A stretch of DNA of 64,000 nt, taken from NCBI GenBank assembly GCA_022414725.1, contig CM039462.1:11455369-11519368 (forward strand), written 5' to 3'. Position numbers and translations under genes: made by a program. Of the stretch, positions 47,742 through 59,571 are shown piece by piece (the stretch's first letter is position 1; the number at the start of each line of letters is the position of its first letter). Source of the stretch: Microglena sp. YARC (taxonomy: Eukaryota > Chlorophyta > Chlorophyceae > Chlamydomonadales > Chlamydomonadaceae). The notes below the pieces were generated by a model that was not told the origin of the DNA, made no database searches, and was given only the letters and a program-made list of their open reading frames with translations.

Positions 47742-49292
47742 GCGTGGATGTGATTCCCCAAACCTGGATGTGACTGGACACTTTACCCCACACTTGGACT
47801 AGAAAAATCAAACCTGTATGTGCCTGGACACTTTAACCCACGCCTGGATGTGATTCCCCAAACCTGGATGTGCCTGGACACTTTAACCCACGCCGGGATG
47901 TGATTCCCCAAACCTGGATGTGCCTGGACACTTTACCCAACACCTGGACTAGAAAAATTAAACCTGGATGTGACTGGACACCTTACCCCACGCCTGGACT
48001 AGATTCCCCAAACCAGGATGTGCCTAGACACTTTACACCACACCTAATGCGATTCCCCAAACCTGGATGTGCCTGGACACTTTAACCCACGCCGGGATGT
48101 GATTCCCCAAACCTGGATGTGCCTGGACACTTTACCCACACCTGGACTAGATTCCCCAAACCTGGATGTGACTGGACACATAACCCCACGCCTGGATGTG
48201 ATTCCCCAAACCTGGATGTGACTGGACACTCTACCCGCCACACCTGGACTAGATTCCCCAAACCTGGATGTGCCCGGACACTTTACCCCACGCCTGGATG
48301 CGATTCCCCAAACCTGGATGTGCCTGGACACTTTACCCCACACCTGGATGTGATTCCCCAAACCTGGATGTGACTGGACACTTTACCCCACGCCTGGATG
48401 TGATTCCCCAAACCTGGATGTGCCTGGACACTTTAACCCACACCTGGATGTGATTCCCCAAACCTGGATGTGACAGGACACTTTACCCCACGCCTAGACG
48501 AGATTCCCCAAACCTGGATGTGCCTAGACATTTTACCCCACGCCTGGATGTGATTCCCCAAACCTGGATGTGCCTTGACACTTTACCACACACCTGGACT
48601 AGAAAAATCAAACCTGGATGTGACTGGACACATAACCCCACACCTGGATGTGATTCCACAAACCTTGATGTGACTGGACACTTTACCCCACGCCTGGATG
48701 TGATTCCCCAAACCTGGATGTGACTGGACACTTTACCCCGCCCACACCTGGACTAGATTCCCCAAACCTGGATGTGCCTGGACACTTTACCCCACGCCTG
48801 GATGCGAATCCCCAAACCTGGATGTGCCTGGACACTTTACCCCACACCTGGATGTGATTCCCCAAACCTGCATGTGACGGGACACATTACCCCACACCTG
48901 GACTAGAAAAATCAAACCTGGATGTGCCTGGACACTTTACCCCACGCCTGGATGTGATTTTCCAAACCTGGATGTGACTGGACACTTTACCCCACGCGTG
49001 GATGTGATTCCCCAAACCTGGATGTGCCTGGACACTTTACCCCACACCTGGACTAGAAAAATAAAACCTGGATGTGACTGGACACTTTACCCCACACCTG
49101 GACTAGAAAAATCAAACCTGGATGTGCCCGGACACTTTAACCCACGCCTGGATGTGATTCCCCAAACCTGGATGTGCCTCGACACTTCAACCCACGCCGG
49201 GATGTGATTCCCCAAACCTGGATGTGCCTGGACACTTTACCCCACACCTGGACTAGAAAAATTAAACCTGGATGTGCCTGGACACTTTACCC

Positions 49293-51790
49293 CAAAAAGG
49301 GTCCAGGTTTGGGTGAAAGGGTCTAGGTTTGGGTTAAAGGGTCTAGGTTTGGGTCAAGGGGTCCAGGTTTGGGTCAAAGGGTCTAGGTCTGGGTCAAAGG
49401 GTCTAGGTTTGTGTCAAAGGGTCCAGGTTTGGGTCAAAGGGTCCAGGTCTGGGTCAAAGGGTCCAGGTTTGAGATCAAAGGGTCTAGGTTTGGATCAAAG
49501 GGTCCAGGTCTGGGTCAAAGGTCTAGGTTTTTGGTCAACCGGTCCAGGTCTGGGTTAAAGGGTCCAGGTTTGGGTCAAAGGGTTTGGGTCAAAGGGTCCA
49601 GGTTTGGGTCAAAGGGTCCAGGTTTGGTTCAAAGGGTCCAGGTTTGGGTTAAAGGGTCCAGGTTTGGGTTAAAGGGTCCAGGTTTGGGTCAAACGGTCCA
49701 AGTTTGGGTCAAAGGGTCTTGGTTTGGGTTAAAGGGTCTAGGTTTGGGTCAAAGGGTCTAGATTTGGGTCAAAGGGTCCAGGTTTGAGATCAAAGGGTCC
49801 AGGTTTGGGTTAAAGGGCCCATGTCTGGGTCAAAGTGTCCAGGTTTGGGTCAAAGGGTCTAGGTTTGTGTCAGAAGGTCCAGGTTTGGGTCAAAGGGTCC
49901 AGGTCTAGGTCAAAGGGTCCATATTTGAGATCAAAGGGTCTATGTTTGGGTCAAAGGGTCCAGGTCTGAGTCAAAGGGTCTAGGTTTGTGTCAAAGGGTC
50001 TAGGTTTGTGTCAAAGGGTCCAGGTCTGGGTCAAAGGGTCCAGGTTTGAGATCAAAGGGTCTAGGTTTGGGTCAAAGGGTCCAGGTCTGGGTCAAAGGGT
50101 CCAGGTCTGGATCAAAGGGTCTAGGTTTTGGGTCGACCGGTCCAGGTCTGGGTTAAAGGGTCCAGGTTTGAGTCAAAGGGTTTGGGTCAAAGGGTCCAGG
50201 TTTGGTTCAAAGGGTCCAGGTTTGGGTTAAAGGGTCCAAGTTTGGGTCTAAGGGTCCAAGTTTGGGTCACAGGGTCTAGGTTTGGGTTAAAGGGTCTAGT
50301 TCTGGGTTAAAGGGTCCAGGTTTGAGTCAAAGGGTTTGGGTCAAAGGGTCCAGGTTTGGTTCAAAGGGTCCAGGTTTGGGTTAAAGGGTCCAAGTTTGGG
50401 TCTAAGGGTCCAAGTTTGGGTCACAGGGTCTAGGTTTGGGTTAAAGGGTCTAGTTTTGGGTCACAGGGTCTAGATTTGGGTCAAAGGGTCCAGGTTTGAG
50501 ATCTAAGGGTCCAGGTTTGGGTTAAAGGGTCCAGGTATGGGTCAAAGGGTCCAGGTTTGGGTCAAAGGGTCCAGGTTTGGGTCAAAGGGTCTAGGTTTGT
50601 GTGAAAGGGTCTAGGTTTGGGTCAAAGGGTCCTGGTCTGGGTCAAAGGGTCCAGATTTGAGATCAAAGGGTCTAGGTTTGGGTCAAAGGGTCCAGGTCTG
50701 AGTCAAAGGGTCTAGGTCTGGGTCAAAGGGTCTAGGTTTTGGGTCGACCGGTCCATGTTTGGGTTAAAGGGTCCAGGTTTGGGTCAAAGGGTCCAGGTTT
50801 GAGATCAAAGGGTCTAGGTTTGGTTCAAAGGGTCCAGGTCTGGGTCAAAGGGACTAGATTTTGGGTCGACCAGTCCAGGTCTGGGTTAAAGGGTCCAGGT
50901 TTGGGTCAAAGGGTCTGGGTCAAAGGGTCCAGGTTTGGGTCAAAGGGTCCAGGGTTGGTTCAAAGGGTCCAGGTTTGGGTTAAAGGGTCCAGGTTTGGGT
51001 TAAAGGGTCCAGGTTTGGGTCAAAGGGTCCAAGTTTGGGTCAAAGGGTCTTGGTTTGGGTTAAAGGGTCTAATTTTGGGTCAAAGGGATTAGATTTGGGT
51101 CAAAGGGTCCAGGTTTGAGATCAAAGGGTCCAGGTTTGGGTTAAAGGGTCCATGTCTGGGTCAAAGTGTCCAGGTTTGGGTCAAAGGGTCTAGGTTTGTG
51201 TCAAAAGGTCCAGGTTTGGGTCAAAGGGTCCAGGTCTAGGTCAAAGGGTCCATATTTGAGATCAAAGGGTCCAGGTCTGAGTCAAAAGGTCTAGGTTTGT
51301 GTCAAAGGGTCCAGGTTTGGGTCAAAGGGTCTAGGTCTGGGTCAAAGGGTCCAGGTTTGAGATCAAAGGGTCTAGGTTAGGGTCAAAGGGTCCAGGTCTG
51401 GGTCAAAGGGTCCAGGTCTGGGTCAAAGGGTCTAGGTTTTGGGTCGACCGGTCCAGGTCTGGGTTAAAGGGTCCAGGTTTGGGTCAAAGGGTTTGGGTCA
51501 AAGGGTCCAGGTTTGGTTCAAAGGGTCCAGGTTTGGGTTAAAGGGTCCAAGTTTGGGTCTAAGGGTCCAAGTTCGGGTCACAGGGTCTAGGTTTGGGTTA
51601 AAGGGTCTAGGTTTGGGTTAAAGGGTCTAGATTTGGGTCAAAGGGTCCAGGTTTGAGATCTAAGGGTCCAGGTTTGGGTTAAAGGGTCCAGGTCTGGGTC
51701 AAAGGGTCCAGGTTTGGGTCAAAGGGTCCAGGTTTGGGTCAAAGGGTCCAGGTTTGGGTCAAAGGGTCCAAGTTTGGGTCAAAGGGTCCA
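49293..51790. repeat. 20-bp satellite, G-rich, about 120 units
   Basis: The unit is GGGTCCAGGTTTGGGTCAAA, with CT for CC and TCTG for TTTG as the main variants. A landmark containing GGTCGACCGGTCC or a close variant recurs near 49533, 50132, 50743, 50865 and 51448, showing a higher-order period of about 600 bp. Frames stay open because a 60-bp multiple restores phase; the apparent GSRFGSKGPGLGQ-type protein is a satellite translation. The frequent GGG runs give the plus strand quadruplex potential. Confidence 0.97.
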
Positions 51791-54090
51791 GGCGCGTCCA
51801 GGTTAAACCTGGGCACGTACAGGTGAAACCTAGACCCCCTCGGCTCCTTCTCGTAAGTTCGGTTGATGAATGAGATATGGTGACGTCACGAAGTTGGAGC
51901 GCGCCTCTTAAAAATCACGCTGCTTGGGAGTCCCGCATCCTTCATTCTTTCTCGGACACTCATCATTGATCGCACAGTTTCTCTAATATGGATTCGCAGC
52001 AGCAGGGCACCGTCCCTGCCACGCAATTTTCGACTGATCTTCTTGAGGCAACCAGCAGCGGCCAGAAGTGGAATAAACGCTGAAATCAGCATCTGAATCG
52101 CGAGGGAGTGCTGCAGAGCGCATTTGCCACGTCGACCCATTTTGAACTGACCTGGTCAGGTGCAAAAGACTGCTTAACTGGTGGAACGTTTCCAACCATC
52201 TTCCCGAAAGTTAAGGCCCGGTTAGAGGTCGAGTCTAAACCCTCCGAAACATAATCCTTAACCGGACCCCTAACCAGTTGGAAACAAGCTGTAACTAGGG
52301 GGGGGGGGGGGGGGTAGTTATGGTTATCGCGAAAATGGTTAACTGGGCGAGATAACTGACGCGAAAAGTGTCGTGTAAACGCTTCGTAGTTAGTTAACTG
52401 TACATCTTAACCGTAACTGGCCGAGATAACCTGCTCGTGTAAACGCCCTCTATTTCCTCACCCACGAGATTGGCCAGAACCGGTACCAAATCCTGTTCGC
52501 CTCAGGGATTCGCCGGGGGCGGAAGTTCGCCTGTCACTGTGTCCCTCTGCTGTGTCACACCTCTCGCAACAACGAAAATCACCCTGCCCAAAATGCACTC
52601 GATTTTTCTGGGGTACCCTGGCTCTACGCCCCATGTCAAACGCGTGAACACCCGTGCTTATGCCCTTCATGGGAGGCGCTCGCTTGGCAGTCCTTGGCGA
52701 ACTCCACACGGCACTACCCCAGCATTACCCTGACTTCGACACAGCCTTGTTTGTGCAGCCTCCGCCACAGGCTAAAAGAGGGGCTCCTGTATTACAACTT
52801 TCCTGAAACGAGCTCGTGATTCCGCCAACATGTCGCGGAGGATCTTGGAAATTTGTACCCGAAAAAACATCAAAATCGTAGATTTTGATTTTTGAAGGGA
52901 TTACTCCCCAGCTTTTTGGCCCGCGAAAATGTTCACTTTTCGTGGGCCAAAATCGTGTTCACGTACTACAACATGTTTCGCACGTGATCAAATTACACCC
53001 GAATAAAAAAACACCCGGATAAATAAATCAAACATATTACATGTCTAGTTAAATCTCGAAAAAATAATTTAAATCCAGATTCGGATTCCTTGAAAGATTG
53101 CATGGTATACCGGTAGTTGTCATTGGACATCATATAAGCATAGCAAATCGCCGTTCTAAGTATTTCACTGCGTGGTGAAAAATAGTTGCAATTATAGCAC
53201 CAAATCGGTCATTTGATGCTTTTGGTAACGATATGAAGCCTTTGTGAGTACATTTAAGCATTCATTGTACTTCGAATAGCAATTATCCATTTTATACACC
53301 CAGCTCACATTCTCACAAGAGCACATCTAAGCATCGCAATTCGCAAAATCGAAACTTTGCACCTTGGCACTTCCTTCACTATAAAATCAAAATCGTGAGA
53401 AAACAGCAAAACAAACTTTTGCAAAAAAAATGCCCCAAACCTCAAATTTAGTACAAATTCGAATTCTCCGCTGAACTCTATGATACTCTGCACTAATTTC
53501 ATGTTGTTTGGCCTGTAACGGTACAGAACCCTTCACGGGTACTCTGGCCGTCCAGCAAGGCATACGGGCACACCGTACCCGTAAGCCACGTGACGAACGC
53601 ACATGATACAGTACCATACCCATGTACTGCCTCATCTCTCTCAACGCACACGTTGCGCATATAGACACGAGCTACTCAGAACGAACCCTTCTACTCCTAC
53701 CACGAAGACGTTCATTCCAAGCAACTCTACATCCCCTACCTAGGTAACCCCCCACCTGTTCTGCTAGCTTACCCATATCAACATACACGTAATCATACAT
53801 CACGTAGCCCGTTCCCTAGACTAACCCTGCTGTAGGCATCCTGAGCTGTTACACTGGTTTCGGAGCTGGTTTATACATCAGCGGCGCGAGTTCGAATCGC
53901 AGCGAAAGCGGTTTCGCGGTTGTGGGGCCGCGAGCAAATTTGTATTTCCTAAAGCCACCCGGTCCTCTCGATCGGTTCTCAAGTGAGACGTAGGACAGGC
54001 ACCGCGGTACACCGCGGCACGGAATGGAATCTGGCTGCAGAGTCATCCGTCATAGTACAAGATACCCTACCGTTTACCTACCACTTGAAG
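51791..54090. other. Low-repeat stretch with no confirmed gene
   Basis: Right of the satellite, minus-strand frames at 51886-52140 and 51983-52195 are arginine- or leucine-rich and carry no motif I recognise. A 17-base G run lies at 52298-52314, followed by sequence with repeated GGTTA/TAACTG and GTGTAAACGC motifs (52321-52447) that could be the end of a DNA transposon. A plus frame near 52590 contains HSIFLGYPGSTP, faintly like the FLGYP motif of Copia polyproteins, but its surroundings do not support this. Around 53855-53910 an AGTTCGAATCGC motif resembles a pol III B box without a matching A box. Confidence 0.35.
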
Positions 54091-54330
54091 TGTTGTTACA
54101 CTGGTAGTTGTTACACTTGTAGCAGTTGTTACCAGTTGTTACCAGTTGTTACACTTGTGTTGTTACCAGTTGTTACCATGACCATTAGTTGTTACCAGTT
54201 AGTCACATAGTTACCAGTTAGTCACATTGTTACCATGACCATTAGTTGTTACCAGTTGTTACCAGTTGTTACACTTGTGTTGTTACCAGTTGTTACCAGT
54301 TGTTACACTTGTGTTGTTACACTGGTAGCG
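54091..54330. repeat. 10-bp minisatellite (GTTGTTACCA type)
   Basis: GTTACCAGTT and GTTACACTTGT units alternate, with two near-identical blocks around ATGACCATTAGTTGTTACC (near 54177 and 54234). Directly beyond it, GTTACACTGGTAGCGGAGCT repeats a sequence seen near 53848. Confidence 0.92.
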
Positions 54331-54999
54331 GAGCTGGTTTCGCTCCTTAGGGACCTCACGCATACACATACGCACGCATACGAAGTTTTCCTTCGAATTA
54401 ATCGCACCTGCCAGTACATCCTGTCGGCTTTTCTGGCATTTGCTGCTCTTATTTTGCTGTCTGCACTCTCCTGTGGCTACGCTTGCACGTAGCGCCTGTT
54501 TGGTTCTCGCGGTGCTCTGTCCTGTTAGGTTCGACCCGCCCTGTGCCGCCTGCGTCCTGTCTTGCATGGACATTTTTCCCTAGCCTGCCCTGACCATGTA
54601 TGGCCTACGTCCTCGATTCTAGCCATCACGTCCTGGCCTTTTGGTCATAGCTTCTAACGCTCAATTCGCGAGCAGTAACCTCGCGGCTTGAGCAATAGCG
54701 CAGCATCGGCTCCATTTTCCACCTGAGCCGTACTTGCTTTAATTAGAGTACCTCACGAGTCTGTCCTGCTGCTCTCAGTGCTTGCTGCATCCTCAATTGG
54801 TGCTGTCCATCTGCTGCCTTGCTTATCCTGTCGCGCAATTTGATCCGTCGGTGTCTTTCCCTTTGCCTGTCCTGCAGTCCGTGCCTTTGCTGTGCTAGTC
54901 TCCCTCATCGTATTCTGGACGAACTCGTCATTACAGTTACGTTTGAGGCATTTTCAGCTCGTTACGCTCGCAAAATTTGCTAGTCACTGGTGCATCTGA
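54331..54999. other. Possible retroelement leader, no gene called
   Basis: CCTGTC/CCTGCC-rich sequence precedes the Gag-like frame at 55000. It could be the leader or an LTR fragment, but I found no second copy in the window and no primer-binding site, so this stays unassigned. Confidence 0.3.
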
Positions 55000-57440
55000 T
55001 TGTCTGGCTTTCTAAGAGTTGCGAGTAATTACCCCCTCTCTCGCCCACCTCTCATCCCTGTCCAGCCTACTTACTTGTGTCGGCGCCTGTGCCGAATGAC
55101 TTCACACAAAGTTGCAAACCCGGGCTCCGACGCCGCTGCTGTGCAGCCTACGACGTCGGTTGTCGACACCAATCCTGAGGGAATTGCGTCGTCCGACACT
55201 GAGCCTGACACCGAGCTCACTGCAACGCAGGATGGTTCCGCCTCCGTCAATGAGCGGCCTTCTGTTTCAGTCGGCACACTGCGACCTCTGGTCGCGGGCT
55301 TGGCCGGTCTGGCTGCATCCTCGGGGGCGCCAATCGATACCCCGACGCAGGGTACGGCCGGTGCCCCCCCAACGACGACGATGGCTGCGCAGCTTGACAA
55401 TGTCGAGGAGCTCAGCGCGGCTTGGGAGGCTGGCGCAGAGCGCAGGCGCCACCAACACATGCCAGGTCATCTGATCGCGGCTTAGCAGATTGGCCACCTT
55501 CGAGCTGAGCTCTCCCAGGCAGCAATCGCCGCTTCAGCCATGACCGACCAGTTTGCGACGGCTGTCGCCACGAAGGATGCTCACATCCTGGATCTTGAGC
55601 GCCGCTTCACTACCACCGTCGCGAATGCAGAAGCGGCGATGGCCAACCGTTGCACTGCTGAGGAGCGCAGGGAGCTCGTGGAGCTCCACTTCCAACTCAG
55701 CAGGGACTTGGACCGCTGTCGCAATGAATTGTGCGCCCTCCATGCTACGCACGATCGGGCTATGGCGGACTCCCAGACCGCTACAGCGGCACTGCAGACC
55801 GCCCTTGACGCCTCCGAGAGAGACCTGTCACGATCTCAGACAGGTGAGCAAAGTCGTACGCCCGATAGGTATCGAACATACCTGCCTTTCATGGTTTGCA
55901 ATCCATTTGCGCATATCGAGGACATACCTTCTCGATCGTATGGGCCTCGCGATGTTTTGCCTGTAAATCGCACACTGTTTTCCAAACACCTAACGGCATT
56001 GCCTAACTCCCCACGTTCCCCCCTCCATGCAGAGAACGCCCCCTCCGTGCAGAGAACGCCCGCCTGACTGGGGTCGTCGCTCAGCTCACCCGCGAGAACA
56101 CCAACTTCGGCAAGCACCAGTCGCGGGTCCCACCCTTACCCATGCGGACGTCCTTGCCATGATCGCGGCAAATGCTGCAGCTAGTCCTCGCAACGAGACT
56201 CGTGGCGAGCCGATGGACACAGAGGGGGATCCCCGCGGTTCCACCAGCGACGCTCTCTACCAAGGGATCGGGAATGGGAGGACGGTCGGATAGAAGCATG
56301 CGCTGCCTCAGTCAAGCCGTCCGTCAGGACGACCCCACCCCTACCGAGCCCATTTCAGCTCGCAAGCTGGCGCTGATGCGAGCCCGCAAGGCGCTAGCGG
56401 CGCCATCGTACGCCAAAGCGGCGAAGACTGAGGGCTTACTTTTCTACCATTCGGAGGATCATCCTATCGCCCCCTTCGCCGATGCTAAGTTGGCAGCTCA
56501 TTTGACCGAGTACGCGGACGAGCTCCTCTCGTCCCGCGACGACGAGGACTTGCGTGGAGCACAGCAGGTGATCGACGATCTTCGCGATCATCTCACCCGT
56601 CTCTTCAAGGCTAACAAGATGCGCAGGAAAGCCAACTGGATGATCGACATGCCTGCAAGCATCGAAGACATCTACAACAAGGATGCCGCCCTCAAGGGTC
56701 CGAAGCTGCTGGCCCACTACCCGGCGGCCCTTGCCAATGACGACAGGCTCGACGAGAAGTTGCCTCGCGCACGTGACAGGCAGGTGCGGGTTGTTGTTGA
56801 TTCGGGGTTGTTTAATCCAATAGCTGTTGCTCATGTCGCCCCGACGTTCAATCCAGAACCGTTTCAGATCCCCGACGTCTATGCACCTTCGGGTTCTCTC
56901 ACGGGCAAAATGCAACGCGGTTCGATCCCTCGGGCGGGCGCTACCCCTTCCCTTCCGACAGTCGCACCCGGGGCTCTTGTACCCCCCGATGGCCCCGATA
57001 TTACGGTCTCCGACTAAGTCTTGTCGGACGAAGATATCTCCAATCGCCCAGGTTCATCCCGACAGGCGCCGCCTGTCAAACCGACCGCTGCTCGCGCTCC
57101 TCGGGCGGATGCTCAGCCAGAGCCCCCAGCGTCGCCTGCGATGCCTCCGACGGAGCCTCCGCCTCCTTTCCGACCTCATGCAAAGCGCGCAGCAAAACTG
57201 CCTGCGGACACCCCTTCGCCGACGCGACATGCTCGCGCGGACACGCCAATGACTCCAGATACCCCACCGTGTTGGCCCGGTTCGCTCCCACCGCTCGCCC
57301 CTCCTCACGCTGATCGCGCCCCTCCTTTCGCTGATCGCGCCCCTCATCACGCTGATCGCGACCATGGGTTCGCAAAGCGTATTACTGAGATGAGAAAGGA
57401 ATTGCGTCTCATTGACCACAAACTGTCGGACAAGTGTTCT
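55000..57440 (+). pseudogene. Degraded coiled-coil Gag-like / unknown protein gene
   Basis: Pieces of one gene can be followed. 55000-55843 is a single frame interrupted by one TAG at 55483-55485. It has a Ser/Thr/Pro-rich start, then an Ala/Glu/Arg-rich coiled coil from about 55430 (LRAELSQAA, LDLERRF, LVELHFQLSRDLDRC). CAG|GTGAGC at 55844 and TGCAG at 56048-56052 look like intron borders; joining them continues the coiled coil as TENARLTGVVAQLTRENT. The frame then slips to THADVLAMIAANAAA (about 56140) and on to a charged domain at 56300-56800 (ARKLALMRARKALAAPSYAKA then WMIDMPASIEDIYNKD). After a TAA at 57015 the same frame continues as a Pro-rich tail to about 57420. I do not recognise the family. 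Position upstream of a Gag domain and biased composition suggest an LTR-retrotransposon Gag region, but a decayed host gene is possible. Confidence 0.5.
57300..57362 (+). repeat. 21-bp tandem repeat in the proline-rich tail
   Basis: Three 21-bp units (CACGCTGATCGCGCCCCTC type) encode HADRAPP, FADRAPH and HADRDHG in frame. Confidence 0.9.
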
Positions 57441-57457
57441 AAAGCGAAGTTGCGACG

Positions 57458-58468
57458 ATGGATCTTCAATGTAATCACGATCCTCGAGCTCCAGTTTGCC
57501 GATGGATACAGTGGGACGTTCTCGCGAATTGTTCCACATCTGACTTGCGTTGTGCTCTCCACAAGCTAGGATCCAGTAAAAACATCAACATTTTGGAGGC
57601 TGTCGATGTCGAAGGTATTATGTCTGAAGTTTTTGAGTCATGGAGGTTTAAGTACCCAAGTGACACCAATGCAGTTAGAGACATCCCTGATGAGAGAAGG
57701 GTTGGCTTTAAACGCCTCCGATACAAAAAATGGTTCGCAGCCAACTGCAATGATGAGAATGGCTTGATTCCCTTTACATCCGCCTTACATAAGCAGGATC
57801 AGATTCGTTCTATAGCACAGTTTAGAATGGGTTCCCATTGGCTGAACACAGAAAGAATGAGGGTGGTGGATAGAGCACACATCCCTCGCTCAATGAGACA
57901 CTGTCAAATGTGTGGGTTCCAAAAACCTGAGGATGAAATGCATATGTTTGAGTGCCCTTTTTATAATGATATTCGCCTCCGCTACCAGAAGCTGTTTACA
58001 GATATTTATAGGCATGTCCATGAGGATACCAACTTAACCGTATGGAATGTGGAATTCTGCGATTCCACATTCAGAACCTTTATGAATGGAAATGGCACTA
58101 AGTCTTTTTGGAGCAACCTAGCCGACTATCTTTCTACTTGTAGAAGAGCAAGACAGGAAGCCCTGGACTGCTTAGTGGCACCGTAATTTATCATCCCTTT
58201 TTTTCTTCTTCTTGTGACTTCTCATTTGTTAGCTTCTTACCTCCGCCACTGTAAGTGGTTGAGATCTGGGTCCGGCTCTAAGGGGTTTAATACCTACGCC
58301 ACCAAAACGGTGGTTGGGAGTTTGGTTTGTTTGTCCTCGACACACCCCTGATGTAATGGGGTTTTTGCTTTGTGGGTGCTTTTTCTTTTTGTTTAAAGCA
58401 CAGAGTCTCATACACCCTCGCGGTGTCAAGTAGACTTTAACATGTAATGTAATGTAATGTAATGTAAT
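57458..58468 (+). mobile_element. 5'-truncated non-LTR retrotransposon (LINE) 3' end
   Basis: An open frame ends with TAA at 58184-58186. Its C-terminal part contains the Cys/His motif CQMCGFQKPEDEMHMFEC followed by PFYNDIRLRYQ (57902-57990), a C-x2-C-x9-H-x3-C pattern typical of the C-terminal zinc finger behind the reverse transcriptase of many LINEs. No reverse-transcriptase catalytic motif is present, so only the last ~200 codons survive. A ~250-bp 3' UTR follows, ending TAACATG and then about five TAATG units (58443-58468). The same 3' end occurs at 10479-10580. The 5' junction is not resolved; it lies between about 57430 and 57600. The insertion separates the upstream Gag-like gene from the Gag domain at 58469. 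Confidence 0.82.
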
Positions 58469-59521
58469 CTGTCGGGCGCATTCATTGGCCAACTCCGCAT
58501 CACCTTCGACGAAGCGTGGGCTAGCGACGAGTTGGACGGATTGGATTTCATGGGAATCGTGGACTGGGCAGAATCGCTCCTCATGCCCGAACTTTTATTG
58601 GAATCACACGTCGCTCATACCAGACTACACGAAGGTGGCTTGCGCCAAGATACTCGATCCTTGCAGAGTTATTACCACGCCATCAAGTCGGAATTTCGCA
58701 AAGTCCCTGATCTCACCGATCGCGAAAAGTTAAACTTCTTTCGCACAGGACTCTCCGACGAACTCCGCGCCGGAGCACACTCTAGGCGCGAGTCGGGCAC
58801 GATATTCGAGACGATGGAGGACTTGTTCCGCTATCTGCAATTGGACGAGGCGAGGAAGGTCGTCGCTGCTCGTGGCAAGTCCTTGACGGACAAGCACGAT
58901 CACCATCAGAGGGGAGGATACGCTAATCATAAGTCGAAGTCTCCGTTCAAGAGGCCCGCGGACACTAGATACCCGGGTAAGGACCTCACATTCAATCGCG
59001 TCCAATTTACCAAATCCCCCCCCTCCGATTCTGACACTGATTCTTTCTCTTCGCAGGGCCTAAAGACCACCGACGACGGCGGGGAGATGAACTCTCGCCC
59101 AGCCAAGAGCCCCAAACTGGAGGCCAACAGTAGTCGCAACCCGGCCACTGGCCGAGGAGGTGGAGGACGTAGTGCGACGCAACCTACGCACACCGCCAAG
59201 CTGGGTGGATCGCCAAGGTCGCAGGTCCTCAGTTTGCAAGGTGCTGATCGCACGCTTGGGAGAGGCTCTATTAGCCGCGGCGCGGGCCGTGGTGGTCGAG
59301 GAGGATACGGACAGGGTGCTGGTTGGGGCCGTTCACAGCCCGTCGGGCCGCGAACCCCCAACTTTTCGGGTCAAGACCCTCAGAATGCTATGCACCTGAA
59401 CAACTCGGTCAGCGTCGGGCAACCCATCTGGCTGCAGAACGAAGCTCGCTGCTTCTTCTGTTTCCGCTACATGAAGACGTGTGCGCAGTCGCTGAATGCT
59501 GACCGACGCTGCCGCACATGA
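58469..59521 (+). pseudogene. Retrotransposon Gag-like protein, N-terminally cut
   Basis: The frame is open from the end of the LINE tail to TGA at 59519-59521. The part LRQDTRSLQSYYHAIKSEF followed by LTDREKLNFFRTGLSDELRA (58636-58770) has the pattern of the Retrotrans_gag domain: an aromatic-rich helix, then a loop, then FF..GL...LR. It is followed by a Lys/Ser-rich linker and an Arg-Gly-rich segment (GRGGGGRS, SRGAGRGGRGGYGQG, 59150-59320) likely to bind RNA. A CFFC motif near 59450 could be the start of a zinc knuckle, but the frame ends before a clear CCHC. No ATG precedes the domain after the LINE tail. No protease, reverse transcriptase, RNase H or integrase frame follows; the element is broken off by the hAT-type copy at 59572. 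Confidence 0.65.
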
Positions 59522-59571
59522 GACTTGCCCAACTGGCCTGCCCTCAATGAGACAACATGTCCCGACTGGGC

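Larger units (their letters stand above)
41327..49292. repeat. 50-bp satellite array with two transposon insertions
   Basis: The 50-bp unit is built from CCTGGATGTGCCTGGACACT, TTACCCCACACCTGGATGTG and ATTCCCCAAA, so CCTGGATGTG occurs twice per unit. A frequent variant replaces one 20-bp part by CCTGGACTAGAAAAATCAAA. The array is interrupted by two hAT-type elements at 41840-43809 and 45776-47741. Flanks of the two elements match base for base over long stretches, so about 3.94 kb (element plus satellite) was duplicated in tandem. The variant CACGCGTGGATGTGATTCC near 45116 and 48994 is the same site without an insertion. Unlike 16-40 kb, units here are clean. Confidence 0.97.

Noticed and set aside
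49274..51621. Repetitive Gly/Lys/Phe/Trp-rich proteins and a telomere reading
   Set aside because: They are translations of the 20-bp satellite, and the unit is not a TTTAGGG-type telomere repeat.
52590..52680. Copia integrase/polyprotein remnant (FLGYP-like)
   Set aside because: One short motif only; the neighbouring residues and frames do not fit the family.
53855..53910. tRNA gene suggested by AGTTCGAATCGC
   Set aside because: No A box and no consistent cloverleaf could be drawn.
55483..57017. Reassigned stop codons (TAG/TAA as sense)
   Set aside because: Only one TAG and one TAA interrupt about 900 codons, while glutamine is otherwise written CAG/CAA. Ordinary decay explains it better.
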